Assembly (NCBI GenBank): GCA_903925975.1
Contig: CAIYHG010000169.1
Location: 1-59,646 of the forward strand
Direction of reading: 5' to 3'
Origin: an uncultured Acidobacteriia bacterium
GTDB taxonomy: Bacteria; Acidobacteriota; Terriglobia; Bryobacterales; Bryobacteraceae
DNA: 59,646 bases
Part shown: piece after piece, positions 1-9,823 of the stretch
How the letters are laid out: each line of letters opens with the position of its first letter
Numbering within the stretch: position 1 is the first letter of the stretch
Notes under the pieces: generated by a model
The model's input: only the letters and a program-made list of their open reading frames with translations
Database searches by the model: none
Told to the model about the DNA's origin: nothing
Translations under genes and position numbers: made by a program

Positions 1-923
1 CACTCGACAACGGCTTCCTCCGCCCAGAACCGCGTGGCGCCCCGGGCGAGGAACCCGAGGTGGCCGCCGTGCTCGGTGGCAATCAGTTCGATCCAGGGGT
101 TCGAACGCACCGCCGGAGTTTCGAACGTCCCGAATGGGACGACGGTATCATCTTTCGCCTGTATCAGTAGGGTGGGAGTCCGAAGGTCGCACAAGCAGCG
201 CAGCGCCGACTGCGTCCGGTAGTAGTTCGCTGCGTTGCCGAAGCCGAACGACGGAGCCGTGATTTGGTCGTCGATGTCCCTGAGCGTTCGCAGGCGGGCC
301 AGACCCGCGGCGTCGTACTGGCCGGTGGCACGCAGCCGTGCGCGCATCCGGCGCACGAAGCGCCGCTCGTAAAGCCGGTTCTCAACGGCGCTGATGCGGC
401 GGGCGCTCGCTTCCAGATCCAACGCCGGCGAAACGGCGCATATGCCCCGAAGCCAGCCCGAGGCCGTGTCTCCTAACTCGGCGGCCAGCTTCAAAACGAC
501 GTTCCCCCCCAAAGAGAAGCCGGCCAGATACACGGGTCCGCGCCCTTCGTCGCGGAATTGCCGCAGCACGGCCTCCAGGTCGCCCGTCATTCCGGCGTGG
601 TATAGCGTAGGACACAGCATTTCGGTTCCGCCGCACGTCCGCATATGGAAACGATGCGCTGCAAAACCAGCCCGAAGCGCCGCTGCGGCAGCCGTACGGA
701 TATACCCGGATTGACCCGATCCCTCCAGCCCGTGCACCAGCACGATCTCGCCCGCGGCCACTCCAGGCGGCCGCTGCGATTCCACCAGGACCTGCACCCC
801 TGGTTCGGTGGCAAAAAACCGCCGCTCCAACGGAACCGAGTCCGGAACGCGGGGCCAAAGATGGCCGGCAATCGTCTGCAAATGCGAACTGCGGAACAGA
901 GGTCTGAAAGGAAGAAATGGCAT
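1..923 (-). CDS. YheT-family alpha/beta hydrolase (partial, 3' end outside window)
   Basis: Reading from an ATG at 923, the frame stays open to the window edge for 307 codons. The translation shows the YheT family pattern: an N-terminal HLQT motif near residue 14, an oxyanion segment HGLEGSG near residue 64, a nucleophile elbow GFSLGGN near 138, an acid-bearing AKDDTVVP, and the histidine motif HGGHLGF about 15 residues before the edge. These give a full Ser-Asp-His triad. The family is annotated as carboxylesterases or hydrolases of poorly known substrate, so I do not name a reaction. Only the last few codons are missing. It is divergent from the thioredoxin-like gene at 955, and the 31-bp gap holds a TATAGT-like hexamer on this strand. 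Confidence 0.9.
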   Translation of the reverse strand, partial: MPFLPFRPLFRSSHLQTIAGHLWPRVPDSVPLERRFFATEPGVQVLVESQRPPGVAAGEIVLVHGLEGSGQSGYIRTAAAAALRAGFAAHRFHMRTCGGTEMLCPTLYHAGMTGDLEAVLRQFRDEGRGPVYLAGFSLGGNVVLKLAAELGDTASGWLRGICAVSPALDLEASARRISAVENRLYERRFVRRMRARLRATGQYDAAGLARLRTLRDIDDQITAPSFGFGNAANYYRTQSALRCLCDLRTPTLLIQAKDDTVVPFGTFETPAVRSNPWIELIATEHGGHLGFLARGATRFWAEEAVVE

Positions 924-954
924 CCGAAAACCTGTACTATAAGGAAGAACGGCT

Positions 955-1500
955 ATGCGAATCTCCCACTTGGTCTTGCTTTCCGCCGCGCTTGCGTCGG
1001 TTGCTTCGGCTCAAAGCCCCCGGCTGGCTCCATCATTTAGTATCCAGCGGCCAGGCGCCGCGCCGCTCACCCTTGAATCGTACCGCGGCAAGATTGTCGC
1101 GCTCGCGTTCATCGACACCACCTGTTCGCATTGCCAGGAATTGACGCGCGAAATGGGCCCGCTTGCCGTCGAATATGCGCCCAAGGGCGTGCAGATTCTG
1201 GAATGTGCCTTTAACACCGGCGCCGGCGCCGCAGTGCAGGGATTCATCCAGCAGTTCCAGCCGACATTCCCGATCGGATGGGCCGATCGCGCAGCCGTTT
1301 ATACCTTCCTGCAGCGTTCGGTGATTGACGCCCGGCCTCTCTACGTTCCCCACCTCATCGTCATTGACCGCAAAGGCCTGATTCAGGGCGACTACGCCGG
1401 CGAAAGCCCGTTCATGACAAACCCAATCGTCAACCTGCGGCAGCAGTTGGATAAGATGCTGGCGGCCACCGCAGCTCCCGCAACGAAGAGCGCCAAATAG
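955..1500 (+). CDS. Exported thioredoxin-fold (TlpA/AhpC-TSA-like) protein
   Basis: A 181-residue protein with a cleavable signal peptide (about residues 1-19, ending ASA). A thioredoxin/peroxiredoxin-like fold follows. The redox motif is C57-S-H-C60, placed after a beta strand as in TlpA/ResA proteins. A later segment YVPHLIVIDRKG matches the cis-proline and strand region of the fold. It probably works as a periplasmic thiol-disulphide reductant or peroxidase. The ATG at 955 is preceded by AAGGAAG, a good ribosome site, and a TACTAT hexamer lies just upstream. It converges on the copper lipoprotein gene, with only six bases between stop codons. The C-terminal 15 residues are Ala/Thr/Lys-rich and probably disordered. 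A link to copper handling is an inference from its neighbours. Confidence 0.85.
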   Translation: MRISHLVLLSAALASVASAQSPRLAPSFSIQRPGAAPLTLESYRGKIVALAFIDTTCSHCQELTREMGPLAVEYAPKGVQILECAFNTGAGAAVQGFIQQFQPTFPIGWADRAAVYTFLQRSVIDARPLYVPHLIVIDRKGLIQGDYAGESPFMTNPIVNLRQQLDKMLAATAAPATKSAK

Positions 1501-1506
1501 CCGACC

Positions 1507-1806
1507 TCACTGCGGCACAACCTGGACCTCGGTAATGTAGTAGCTCGAATCGCCGACGACTACTTTCGCCTGTATCCGCTGCCCTACTTGGAGTTTCTGA
1601 AACTCGGAATCCGGTTTCACCGGGAACTCCATCGTCATCGCTTCCATCCAGTCCCCGATCTTTTCGTGCTGGATTGTGGCCAGTTTGGCTCCGGCGTCGA
1701 GGCTCTTGATTACGCCTCGCAACGCATACGTCTTCGTCTGTTCCTTCGACCCGCAGCCGGTCAGCAGGAGGATCGTCAGAAATAGCAAGCCGCTCCGTCT
1801 TGTCAT
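1507..1806 (-). CDS. Lipoprotein with CusF-like copper-binding domain
   Basis: I start at the ATG at 1806, which gives MTRRSGLLFLTILLLTGC, a lipoprotein signal with lipobox LTGC. The mature part of about 80 residues follows the CusF/SenC-associated copper-binding pattern: a first strand YALRGVIKSLD, then TIQHEKIGDWMEAMTMEFPV with the metal-binding histidine and Met-x-Met (AMTM) residues. The protein probably binds Cu(I) in the periplasm or at the inner face of the outer membrane. A longer frame starts at 1845 but puts 13 residues before the signal, which is unlikely. A perfect palindrome 94 bp upstream (1900-1914) is a candidate operator. The copper chaperone and CopA genes lie 2.4 kb away. 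Confidence 0.82.
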   Translation of the reverse strand: MTRRSGLLFLTILLLTGCGSKEQTKTYALRGVIKSLDAGAKLATIQHEKIGDWMEAMTMEFPVKPDSEFQKLQVGQRIQAKVVVGDSSYYITEVQVVPQ

Positions 1807-1899
1807 AGGATTTCCCATTGTAAACGAAGGCGCCGGGGTCGCCACAGGGGGGGCAGCAACCGGTGTCGGTCCAGATCAATACATGCTCTTTATTTTGAA

Positions 1900-1914
1900 T
1901 TAGTTGCCAACTAA
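1900..1914. promoter_or_regulatory. Candidate MarR-like operator palindrome
   Basis: TTAGTTGCCAACTAA is a perfect 7-bp inverted repeat around one central base. It sits in an AT-richer stretch between the copper lipoprotein gene (start 1806) and the glycosyltransferase gene (stop 1957), with an AAAATAAAG tract downstream in the lipoprotein orientation. TAGTTG/CAACTA half-sites are typical of MarR-family operators. No MarR gene is in the window, so the factor is unknown. Confidence 0.5.
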
Positions 1915-1956
1915 AGCAAAGGCGCTACATGATGCCGCGTCAAGCAACCGGGGGCT

Positions 1957-3342
1957 CTACGGTTGTTCGCTAAAAGTCGCCTGGTTGTAATCCGGGACGG
2001 GCTGTTGCGGGTAGACGTGGTCCGTCTTGCGCCACGCCAGCGTTTCATTTCTCAGTTGAGCGCCGAAGAACTGCATGAGCGCGGCAAGCGTGGCCGCACA
2101 GTTCACGATGTTGGCCCAGGGAGTTCGAAAAGGCACGCCGAGCCCAAAGCGCCAACCGTAGATACGGGTGGCAGCGTAGGTGCGCGATACCATTTGAGCA
2201 ACCGAGATGCCGCCGGCTGCCACCCAGAAGGGGGCCAGATTTCTCCCAGGCAACTCACCCGGCCAGGGGGCGCCTATGCAGCAGCACGCCCCGAACCAAC
2301 ATATCCCATAAAGGAAAAGGGCGTTTGCCAATGGCGTAATCAGGTTGCCGACCAGTCCCTTGCGGTCGCGCCAAAACCAGTACACCTGAAGCCAGGGGAC
2401 GTCCCATCCGTGGCGCGCCCAGCCCTGCAACGCAATCCCGGCCACCCACCGGCTGCGCTGCCGCACGGCGGCGCGGAAGGTCCGGGGAAAATACTCCCGG
2501 GTGGCAATCGGGTCGCCGGCGCCAAGCCGAACCGGCACGAATAGCTGCCGCCAGCCGGCAGCGTGCAGACGGAAGCCGGTCTCGTAGTCCTCCGTCAGCG
2601 ATTCCGGATCGAATACCCTGCCCTGGCGTTCCTCGGCCAGTTCATCGAGGGCGGCACGAGAGAAGGCCGTTCCTACTCCGTTGGACGGCAGGAATCCGCC
2701 CAACTGCTGCCGGACCGGAATGTCCTTGGTCTGGTACTCCGCGAACTCGTCGCAATACACGCCGTGAGTAAAATCCTGAACAGGGGTCGGCAAGGGCAGA
2801 ACCGGGATTTGAATCATGTCGTATTCGCGCGAAAACCGGTTCACCAGGCGCAACGAGTCGGGGTCAATCAGGTCTTCGGCATCGTGCATCATGACGATCT
2901 CGAAACGGAAGCCATGCGCATCCTCAAACGCGCACATGTGACGCCAGGCATTGTTCAGGCAATCGCCCTTGGAAGTAGGGCCCTTCCGCGCGCAGATCGC
3001 GGGATGCACGCGCGGGTGGCGGCGCGCCACGCGGCGGACCGCTTTCAGGGTAGGTTTATCGTTAGGGTAAACCCCGGTGAAGATGTGGTAGCTCCGATAG
3101 CGGATTACGGCGAGATTCCGCTCCAGCATCTGCTCGATCACCCCGTCTTCGTGCCATAGCGGCACCAGCACCGCGATGCGGCGCTCAGGCTCGGCAGCCA
3201 GTTCGTCCTGGGAAGGCCAGGCGAAGGGCCGACGCGCGAGGCGCATATGGACCAAAATGATGAACAGGTCGTCGAGCCCGCTCAGCAGGATCCAGAGCGC
3301 CAACGCGATCAGACACCACGTCGCCCATTGATCAAGCCACAC
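1957..3342 (-). CDS. NfrB-like membrane glycosyltransferase (GT2)
   Basis: A 461-residue protein with an N-terminal membrane segment (about residues 7-30), a central GT2 domain and two or three C-terminal membrane segments. GT2 signs are VLVPLWHED near residue 58, the metal-binding acidic MMHDAEDLIDPDS, and the acceptor-site motif LTEDYETGFRL. A QRSRW-type motif follows (RQRSRWVAGI). This order matches the glycosyltransferase part of NfrB, known in E. coli as part of the phage N4 adsorption system and of an exopolysaccharide system. The C-terminal domain of full-length NfrB is absent, so this is the short version. The start is a GTG; no strong ribosome site is seen. It probably polymerises or transfers sugars at the inner membrane. 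Confidence 0.8.
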   Translation of the reverse strand: MWLDQWATWCLIALALWILLSGLDDLFIILVHMRLARRPFAWPSQDELAAEPERRIAVLVPLWHEDGVIEQMLERNLAVIRYRSYHIFTGVYPNDKPTLKAVRRVARRHPRVHPAICARKGPTSKGDCLNNAWRHMCAFEDAHGFRFEIVMMHDAEDLIDPDSLRLVNRFSREYDMIQIPVLPLPTPVQDFTHGVYCDEFAEYQTKDIPVRQQLGGFLPSNGVGTAFSRAALDELAEERQGRVFDPESLTEDYETGFRLHAAGWRQLFVPVRLGAGDPIATREYFPRTFRAAVRQRSRWVAGIALQGWARHGWDVPWLQVYWFWRDRKGLVGNLITPLANALFLYGICWFGACCCIGAPWPGELPGRNLAPFWVAAGGISVAQMVSRTYAATRIYGWRFGLGVPFRTPWANIVNCAATLAALMQFFGAQLRNETLAWRKTDHVYPQQPVPDYNQATFSEQP

Positions 3343-3407
3343 AATTCCGGTTGAGACTAATCAAGTACAGTCGGTCGAACCGGATCAATTTCTCAGTTAT
3401 TTGTTGT

Positions 3408-4175
3408 TCAGGATACGAGCGTCAGCCTGGTATAGACCACCTCGAAGCCGAGCCGCTCGTAATTGCGCTGCGAAGGGCTGCCGGGAAGGGTTGACGCCAT
3501 GGCCGTATCGCAGCCGCGCTCACGGGCCTCAGCCAGACGGGCCGCGATCAGTTCCCGTTGCAATCCGAGCCGGCGCCGGCTGGGCACCGTGCTGTCGGCG
3601 AAGAGAGCCGCCACACGGTCATGGATGGCCATGGCCCCGCCCGCCGCCAACTCGCCCGCCTCCGTGGCGAAGTAGCAGGAAACCCCGGGGATGCCGGTAA
3701 TCGCCTTGCCCACTTCGATCTCGTCATCGGTGAGTTCCGGCTCGTCGAAGAAACCCCGCGCCACGGTTCTGGCCCACAGGGTCTCCTCTCCCGGAAGAAT
3801 GCCCCTCGCGCGCGGCGCCGCCCACCCGTCCTCGCCGCCCAGCCGCCGCGCAAGCACATTGCTGAACTCGCTAATCTGATAGCCGCGGGCCGAGACTATA
3901 TCCAACAGGCCCGCGTCGGCAAGCGGACACAATTCGATCTTGACGCGCGCCCCACGGCTCCGGAAGAAATCCTCAATCGAGCTGAATTCCGCTTCGCTGA
4001 CCGCGCCGTTCAACCCCAGCCCGACGACCTGGGTCAAAGGGGATTCAGGGCCCAGGAAAACAGCGCAACCGCCCGCCGTTTCGAGGATAGGCGTTCCCCG
4101 GCCGCCGCACCCCCGCGCAACGGCCGCTTCCGCGGCTTCGAGCCGCCGCGCCAGAAAGGCATCGGCAAAGAGCAT
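3408..4175 (-). CDS. GNAT-family N-acetyltransferase
   Basis: 255 residues. The C-terminal half carries the GNAT core: a strand segment CYFATEAGELAAGGAMAI, the acetyl-CoA loop in VPSRRRLGLQRELIAARLAEARERG (a variant of RxxGxG/A), and the last motif NYERLGFEVVYTR, which is characteristic of the fold. The N-terminal 110 residues form a second, weaker GNAT-like half, so this may be a tandem-GNAT protein. The substrate is unknown. It is divergent from the copper chaperone gene, with 45 bp between starts. Confidence 0.8.
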   Translation of the reverse strand: MLFADAFLARRLEAAEAAVARGCGGRGTPILETAGGCAVFLGPESPLTQVVGLGLNGAVSEAEFSSIEDFFRSRGARVKIELCPLADAGLLDIVSARGYQISEFSNVLARRLGGEDGWAAPRARGILPGEETLWARTVARGFFDEPELTDDEIEVGKAITGIPGVSCYFATEAGELAAGGAMAIHDRVAALFADSTVPSRRRLGLQRELIAARLAEARERGCDTAMASTLPGSPSQRNYERLGFEVVYTRLTLVS

Positions 4176-4220
4176 AGTGGGTTTCTGTCACAGTATCGCG
4201 CAAGGTTGCATCATATAGAT

Positions 4221-4436
4221 ATGGCCGTGCTGACTTTAGAGATGAACGTGCAAGGTATGACCTGCGGAAACTGCGCCCGAAGCGTGGAGCGGAAACTGAA
4301 ATCCACTAACGGCGTTACGAAAGCGGCGGTTGACCTTCAGGGGTCGAAGGCCACCGTGGAATACGATGCGGATCTGGTGAAGCCAGAGGCATTGGCCAAC
4401 GCGGTGCGTCAGCTCGGGTTCGAAGTGCCTGCATGA
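4221..4436 (+). CDS. copZ: Copper chaperone (HMA domain, CopZ-like)
   Basis: A 71-residue stand-alone heavy-metal-associated domain. The metal site GMTCGNC lies at residues 12-18, and the rest follows the ferredoxin-like HMA fold ([24 protein letters not shown]). A much longer open frame begins at 3558, but homology starts only at the ATG at 4221, so that is used. The stop overlaps the CopA start by four bases (ATGA at 4433-4436), which implies translational coupling. It should deliver Cu(I) to the adjacent P-type ATPase. TATAGAT lies immediately before the ATG. Confidence 0.92.
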   Translation: MAVLTLEMNVQGMTCGNCARSVERKLKSTNGVTKAAVDLQGSKATVEYDADLVKPEALANAVRQLGFEVPA

Positions 4437-6508
4437 GCGAGGGGAAAGCGGAGCGTCTGGACCTTCCCGTATCCGGGATGACGTGCGCAGCCTGTGCGCG
4501 CTCCATCGAGCTCGCCTTATCGGCTACGCCGGGAGTGGACCGCGCACGCGTCAACCTTGCCACCAACACGGCTACGGTTGAGTACCAGCCGAACCGTGTG
4601 AGCATCGCGGATTTCGTGGCCGCTATCGAAGACCTGGGTTTCGGAGTTCCTAAAACCGAACCATCCCAGGATGCAGCCGAAGCGGGATACCGGAAGCGGC
4701 TGACGGTGGCCGCGATCCTTGCGGCGCCCACCCTGGTTCTGGGGATGTCTCACGGCGCTCTGCACGTTCCCTATTCGAATTGGATACAACTGGCGCTCAC
4801 GCTGCCCGTGATGATCTATTCGGGCGGACCCTTCTTCGCCGCCGCGTGGACCGCGCTGCGCCATGGCTCGGCGAACATGAACTCGCTGATCTCGCTGGGC
4901 ACTGGCGCGGCGTTCCTCTACTCGGCGTCGGAGACGATTCGGGGCGGTCACGAAGTCTATTACGAAGCCGCCGCCGTGATCATCGCTCTCATTCTGACGG
5001 GCCGGATGCTGGAGGCCCGCGCGCGCGCCAAAGCTTCCGCCGCAATCCGGGGTCTGATGGACCTGCAACCGCCGACCGCGCGGGTTCTTCGCGGCGACTC
5101 CGCTGCCGAGGCGGAAGTGCCCATAGAAGACGTGCGGCCCGGGGACGTAGTTGTCGTGCGGCCGGGCGAACGCATTCCGGTGGATGGAACCGTGGTGGAA
5201 GGGTTTTCCGCTGTGGATGAATCCATGCTCACTGGAGAAAGCCTTCCGGTGGACAAATCTGCCGGAGCGGGCGTCTTCGCGGGGACGATGAACATCTCGG
5301 GCGGCTTCCGTTTTCAAGCCACGAAGGTGGGCCGCGGCGCGGTGTTGCAGCAGATGATCGAAATGGTGAAGCAGGCCCAGGGCGCGCGGGCTCCGGTGGC
5401 CCGCCTCGCCGATGTGGTCAGCGGATATTTTACGCTGGGCGTCCTCATCGCGGCCACGCTCACGTTCGCCGGATGGCTCTTCTTCGCGCCGTTCGCCACG
5501 GCGATGGTGAATGCCGTCGCGGTGCTGATTATCGCCTGCCCGTGCGCACTTGGGCTCGCCACACCCACCGCGATCATGGTGGGGACGGGCCGCGGCGCCG
5601 AACGGGGCATCCTGATCAAAGGCGGCGAGGCGCTAGAGACCGCGTACAAGATCGACGCCATTCTGTTCGACAAGACCGGCACGATCACCACTGGCAAGCC
5701 GCGCGTCACGAAGATTTCACCATCCGCCGGAATTTCCGAATCGGAGTTGCTGCGCCTGGCCGCATCAGCCGAGGTCTACTCCGAACACCCGTTAGGCAAG
5801 GCGATTGTGGATGCAGCCGCAGAGCGCGGCATAGCCCTGAGCGGAGTCACTTCGTTTTCCGCCACCGCCGGCCAAGGCGTGCGCGCCATCGTGGGCGAGC
5901 ACGAAGTTTCGGTGGGACGCAACGGCGAGCAACCCGGCCTGGCCGTCACAGTGGACGGCGCTCCGGCGGGAACCATTGAAATCGCAGACACTATCAAACC
6001 CGAAACGGCGGCCGCCGTAACCAAGCTCAAGCAGATGGGCCTGGAAGTCTGGATGATGACCGGCGACCACCGCGAAACCGCCGAGGCCATCGCGCGGCAG
6101 GCCGGCATCGACCACGTGCTCGCGGAAGTGATGCCGGCCGACAAAGTCGCGCAGGTGAAGAAGCTTCAGGCCGCGGGCAAGCGTGTTGCGATGGCGGGCG
6201 ACGGCATCAACGACGCCCCCGCCCTGGCGCAAGCCGATCTGGGCATCGCCATGGGTTCGGGAACCGATATCGCCATGGAAGCCGGCGGCATCACCCTGAT
6301 GCGAGGCGACCTCACGCGCGTGGCGGAAGCCATCGACCTTTCCCGCCGCACGATGCGAATCATCCGCCAGAACTTGTTCTGGGCCTTCGCCTACAACACC
6401 ATCGGCATCCCGATCGCCGCGCTAGGACTCCTCTCGCCCATGCTGGCGTCGGCCGCCATGGCGCTCTCCAGCGTGACCGTGGTTTCGAACAGCCTGCGGC
6501 TCAAATAG
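4433..6508 (+). CDS. copA: Copper-translocating P1B-type ATPase
   Basis: 691 residues with all hallmarks of a P1B-1 ATPase. One N-terminal HMA domain has GMTCAAC (Cys18, Cys21). Paired membrane segments follow, then the actuator loop with TGES, the intramembrane CPC motif near residue 369, the phosphorylation motif DKTGT near 413, the SEHPLG histidine-proline motif near 452, and [10 protein letters not shown] near 590. The last two helices contain the family residues around YN and [15 protein letters not shown]. It exports Cu(I) from the cytoplasm. It overlaps the chaperone gene by four bases and converges on the Oar-like receptor gene. Confidence 0.95.
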   Translation: MSEGKAERLDLPVSGMTCAACARSIELALSATPGVDRARVNLATNTATVEYQPNRVSIADFVAAIEDLGFGVPKTEPSQDAAEAGYRKRLTVAAILAAPTLVLGMSHGALHVPYSNWIQLALTLPVMIYSGGPFFAAAWTALRHGSANMNSLISLGTGAAFLYSASETIRGGHEVYYEAAAVIIALILTGRMLEARARAKASAAIRGLMDLQPPTARVLRGDSAAEAEVPIEDVRPGDVVVVRPGERIPVDGTVVEGFSAVDESMLTGESLPVDKSAGAGVFAGTMNISGGFRFQATKVGRGAVLQQMIEMVKQAQGARAPVARLADVVSGYFTLGVLIAATLTFAGWLFFAPFATAMVNAVAVLIIACPCALGLATPTAIMVGTGRGAERGILIKGGEALETAYKIDAILFDKTGTITTGKPRVTKISPSAGISESELLRLAASAEVYSEHPLGKAIVDAAAERGIALSGVTSFSATAGQGVRAIVGEHEVSVGRNGEQPGLAVTVDGAPAGTIEIADTIKPETAAAVTKLKQMGLEVWMMTGDHRETAEAIARQAGIDHVLAEVMPADKVAQVKKLQAAGKRVAMAGDGINDAPALAQADLGIAMGSGTDIAMEAGGITLMRGDLTRVAEAIDLSRRTMRIIRQNLFWAFAYNTIGIPIAALGLLSPMLASAAMALSSVTVVSNSLRLK

Positions 6509-6534
6509 CGCAGAACGCACCGCCCGCATCGCGC

Positions 6535-6573
6535 CGCCCGACCTGCCGGGCGCGTTGTCGGGACAATCGCGAA
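6535..6573. terminator. Possible bidirectional terminator between copA and the receptor gene
   Basis: The 105-bp convergent gap contains a CGCCCG/CGGGCG hairpin (6535-6552) and then a second stem formed by CGCGTTGTC and GACAATCGCG with one bulged base. There is no clear T tract, so termination is only suggested by position and stem strength. Confidence 0.3.
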
Positions 6574-6613
6574 CGGGCACATCTGGGTCTATCTTTCCAG
6601 CTTCGCTCCGGCT

Positions 6614-9600
6614 TCAATACCGAATCTTGGCGGCAAATTCGAAATCCCTCGGATTCCCCGCGCTCGTGATCGTCCCGAAGGCAGCGCTTCCAAACGAGCC
6701 GTTGGGATCGTTCAGAGGGGGAGTGTTGCTGACGTTGAAGACTTCCGCGCGGAACTCCAGACCGAGCCCCTCGGATACCCGAAACGTCTTGCTAAGCATC
6801 AGGTCGGCATTCTGTAGCCCCGGCCCCCGCACCGGGTTCCGCGAACTATTGCCGATGCTAAATTGCCCGGCAGCGGCGAAGGCTGACTTGTCAAACCACT
6901 GCGAGGCGCTGCGAGCGGCGAAGTTGTTCGGGTTGCGGAGGCGGTTCGGGCGCTGCACGGCGTACCCGAATGCGGATAGGGTATTCGTCGCCTGCGTGAC
7001 CGGCACGGCGTCTCCAGTCTGGATACGAACCAAGCCGCCAATTTCCCAACCTGAGATCTTCCACCACCGCGGAATCCTGTAGACCCAGCCGGAGGAAAAC
7101 ACGCGGGGGATGTCACCGCTCGAAACATCACGTTCGAGCTTCCGGTTGAAGGCGTCGGCAGCCCCGATGGTGGTGAGCGTGGGTCCGGTAAAGATTGTCT
7201 GGGAGAAGTATGTCGAAGCGTTGTCAATGAGCTTCGAGAAGGTGTACGCGAACGTGAACGTCAGGCCGCGAGAAAAGCGCTTCTCCAACTTCATCTGCAG
7301 CGCTTCGTATTCGGAATCGGCCACGTTATTACGGAAAAGGGCTACGTTCGTGAACCCGGGAAAGGCGCGCAGCAATTGCTGCGGCGCGATGGTTGGCTGC
7401 CCCAATGACGACGAAGCTGGAATCTGCCCGTAGTAAGGATTCGCAACCTTCGGCGTCGTCAGCGCCGACCCCAAGGCCAGATATTCGGCCGGCAACTGGT
7501 TCAGGTTCGATTCGGGCAAGCCGAGATGCGTGTTCTTCGATCCCAGATAGCCGATCTCGAAGTTGAAATTGCGCCACACGGTCTTCTGAACGGTGAAATT
7601 CCACTGTTGCGAGTAGCCGGATTTCATGTTCCGGTCTACGCCGAACACCCCCTGGCCCAGTCCCGAATTCGGATTCGGGTCGGCAACCTGCACCGTGGGT
7701 CCGTGGGAGAGCACAAAAGCCGGGTTGATGTTGTCCTGCGATTGCTGCCCAACCGTCTGCACGAAGGGGAACTGCGGCAACGTAAACGGCGTCGTGATCC
7801 CGGTCTGTTCGAACCAGATCAGTCCGTAACCTGAACGGATCGCCCACGAGTCCCCCAGCCTGTAGGCCAAGCCCGCGCGCGGCCCGAAATTGCAGCGCTC
7901 CAGTTCCCTCGCCGTGCGCGGGAAATCAAGCACCTGCGTCTTGAGGTTGAAAACCGCGCCGTGGCCATTGGCTTCCGTCGAGGGGAAATTCAGCGTATAG
8001 CGCGTGCCGAGGTTCAGCGTGAGGCGGCTCGAAACTCTCCATTCGTCCCCGGCAAAGAATTCCGCGATATGGGCGCGCTCCTGGAGCGCCTGATTCTGAA
8101 TGTCGATGCTGAAGGCGTTCACCTGACCCAGCAGGAGTGAAGCCAGAGCGTTCCCGCCCGTGCCCGAAGAAGAATTCGAACCTGTTGTGGTGAAAGCGTA
8201 GGAGCCGGTCGGGTTGGCGGGATTGACGATGTCGAGAGCTTCCCGCCGCATATCCGTTCCGAACTTGAACGTGTGCCGCCCGCGTACCACAGAGAACGTA
8301 TCCAGAAACTCCGTCACCGACGTTGCGAAGTTCGTGTTGGCGGCGGCCGTAGGGCCGATCTGCTGATAGCCCGTGACGGTGAAAATCGGCAGCGTGGAGG
8401 GGAACGCGCTCACTGGCGCGCCGGGGACGGTAATGCCGCCATTCTGGAGCGACGTCTGATTCACGCCCCGCCGCGTGTACCCGAAACGCGCCTGGTTTAA
8501 GGTTGTGGGCGAGCGGGTCCAGCCGTACTCCGACGCCACGCCATCGCCGCGCATGATGGCGTGTCCCGTAACGCCGCTAGTGAGGTTGCCGCTGCCGTCC
8601 GGAAGAAAAGGCACGGGGGTGTCGTCGTCTCGGAGGTGCGAATAGCGGACGAACGCGCGATGCTTCTGGCTGAAGACGTGATCGGCGCGGCCGTCGAATT
8701 GATCCTGATTGTCCCGGTCCACGCCGGTAAATACATAGTTGTTCGCGCCTGCCGCATTGGGCGCCGGGTAATGCTGCAAGACTTCGCGCGCGAGTGGATC
8801 GATCACCGGGATCGTATTGCCGGGGAACGGCACGCGGGGGGAGCTTGACGGGTCGTAAATCGCGGTCGCGAACACGCCCTGGCGTTGCGCCAGCGTGGGT
8901 ACGACGCTCTGGCGGGTGATTCCGGTTCGTAACCGCGTGCCTTGCCAGTCCGCAAAGAAGAACGTCTTGTTCTTGCGGACCGGCCCACCCATGGCAAAAC
9001 CGTACTGGTTCCTGCGAAACTCCGGCTGCCTGGCCGGCTGTGCAAAGTAGTTCCGGGCGTTCAGGTCCTCGTTGCGAAAAAACTCAAATAGCGTGCCGTG
9101 CAGCTGGTTGCCGCCGGATTTCCCAATCACCATGACTGTGCCGCCGTTAGACCTTCCGTATTCCGGCGAGTAAGAATTGATGTTCAGCTTGAACTCCTCA
9201 ATGCCATCGACGATCGGGTAGAAAGCCACCTGGCCCGGTTCGGGTTGCAGGACGCTGATGCCGTCATAGAGATATTCGTTGGTGCGAGGCCGGCTCCCGT
9301 TGATGCGCGGCAGCAGCGACCCGCCGCCCGGCAAGGCCACGCCGGGGGAAAGGGCGACGAGTGGAATGAAATTGCGTCCATCGAGAGGTAACGATTCCAA
9401 TTGTTGCTGGATGACGTGATACCCCACCGAGCCGCCGCCCGTTTCGAGCAGCGAAGCCTGAGCGTTCACATCCACGGACTGCGAGGTTGGCCCTAACTCC
9501 AGCTTCACATCCAGACCACTCTGGTCGCCGATGCGTAGCGTGATGCCCTCCCGCCCATACTGCCGGAACCCTGCCTTCTCGACAGTCAGGGCGTATTGTC

Positions 9601-9823
9601 CCGCGGCAAGCCCGAGCAGGTGATACTCGCCGCGCTCGTCCGTAACCACTTCGAGCCGAGTTCCCGTGGCCTGTTCTTCACCGGCCACCTTCGCCCCCGG
9701 CACGGCGAGGCCCTGTGGATCTTGAACCATGCCGAACAACTCGGCCTTTCCCGCCTGTCCGAGACAAGGCAGAGAGAGGACCAGGAGCGCGGCGAGCGCG
9801 GAAAAGACATGATGCGAGCGCAT
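6614..9823 (-). CDS. Oar-like TonB-dependent outer-membrane receptor with carboxypeptidase-regulatory domain
   Basis: From the ATG at 9823 this encodes 1069 residues: a signal peptide (about 1-24), a carboxypeptidase-regulatory-like beta-sandwich (about 27-105, with GMVQDPQGLAVPGAKV and ERGEYHLLGLAAGQY), a plug domain with LPLDGRNF and a GGTVMVIGKSGGNQLHG segment, then a long 22-strand-type barrel. The protein ends in FAAKIRY, a terminal aromatic typical of outer-membrane barrels. This Oar-like architecture is greatly expanded in acidobacteria, and substrates are usually unknown. A frame extension to a TTG at 9841 exists but lies across the promoter. The divergent XRE-PBP regulator and an inverted repeat spanning the promoter suggest ligand-controlled expression. 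Confidence 0.92.
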   Translation of the reverse strand: MRSHHVFSALAALLVLSLPCLGQAGKAELFGMVQDPQGLAVPGAKVAGEEQATGTRLEVVTDERGEYHLLGLAAGQYALTVEKAGFRQYGREGITLRIGDQSGLDVKLELGPTSQSVDVNAQASLLETGGGSVGYHVIQQQLESLPLDGRNFIPLVALSPGVALPGGGSLLPRINGSRPRTNEYLYDGISVLQPEPGQVAFYPIVDGIEEFKLNINSYSPEYGRSNGGTVMVIGKSGGNQLHGTLFEFFRNEDLNARNYFAQPARQPEFRRNQYGFAMGGPVRKNKTFFFADWQGTRLRTGITRQSVVPTLAQRQGVFATAIYDPSSSPRVPFPGNTIPVIDPLAREVLQHYPAPNAAGANNYVFTGVDRDNQDQFDGRADHVFSQKHRAFVRYSHLRDDDTPVPFLPDGSGNLTSGVTGHAIMRGDGVASEYGWTRSPTTLNQARFGYTRRGVNQTSLQNGGITVPGAPVSAFPSTLPIFTVTGYQQIGPTAAANTNFATSVTEFLDTFSVVRGRHTFKFGTDMRREALDIVNPANPTGSYAFTTTGSNSSSGTGGNALASLLLGQVNAFSIDIQNQALQERAHIAEFFAGDEWRVSSRLTLNLGTRYTLNFPSTEANGHGAVFNLKTQVLDFPRTARELERCNFGPRAGLAYRLGDSWAIRSGYGLIWFEQTGITTPFTLPQFPFVQTVGQQSQDNINPAFVLSHGPTVQVADPNPNSGLGQGVFGVDRNMKSGYSQQWNFTVQKTVWRNFNFEIGYLGSKNTHLGLPESNLNQLPAEYLALGSALTTPKVANPYYGQIPASSSLGQPTIAPQQLLRAFPGFTNVALFRNNVADSEYEALQMKLEKRFSRGLTFTFAYTFSKLIDNASTYFSQTIFTGPTLTTIGAADAFNRKLERDVSSGDIPRVFSSGWVYRIPRWWKISGWEIGGLVRIQTGDAVPVTQATNTLSAFGYAVQRPNRLRNPNNFAARSASQWFDKSAFAAAGQFSIGNSSRNPVRGPGLQNADLMLSKTFRVSEGLGLEFRAEVFNVSNTPPLNDPNGSFGSAAFGTITSAGNPRDFEFAAKIRY

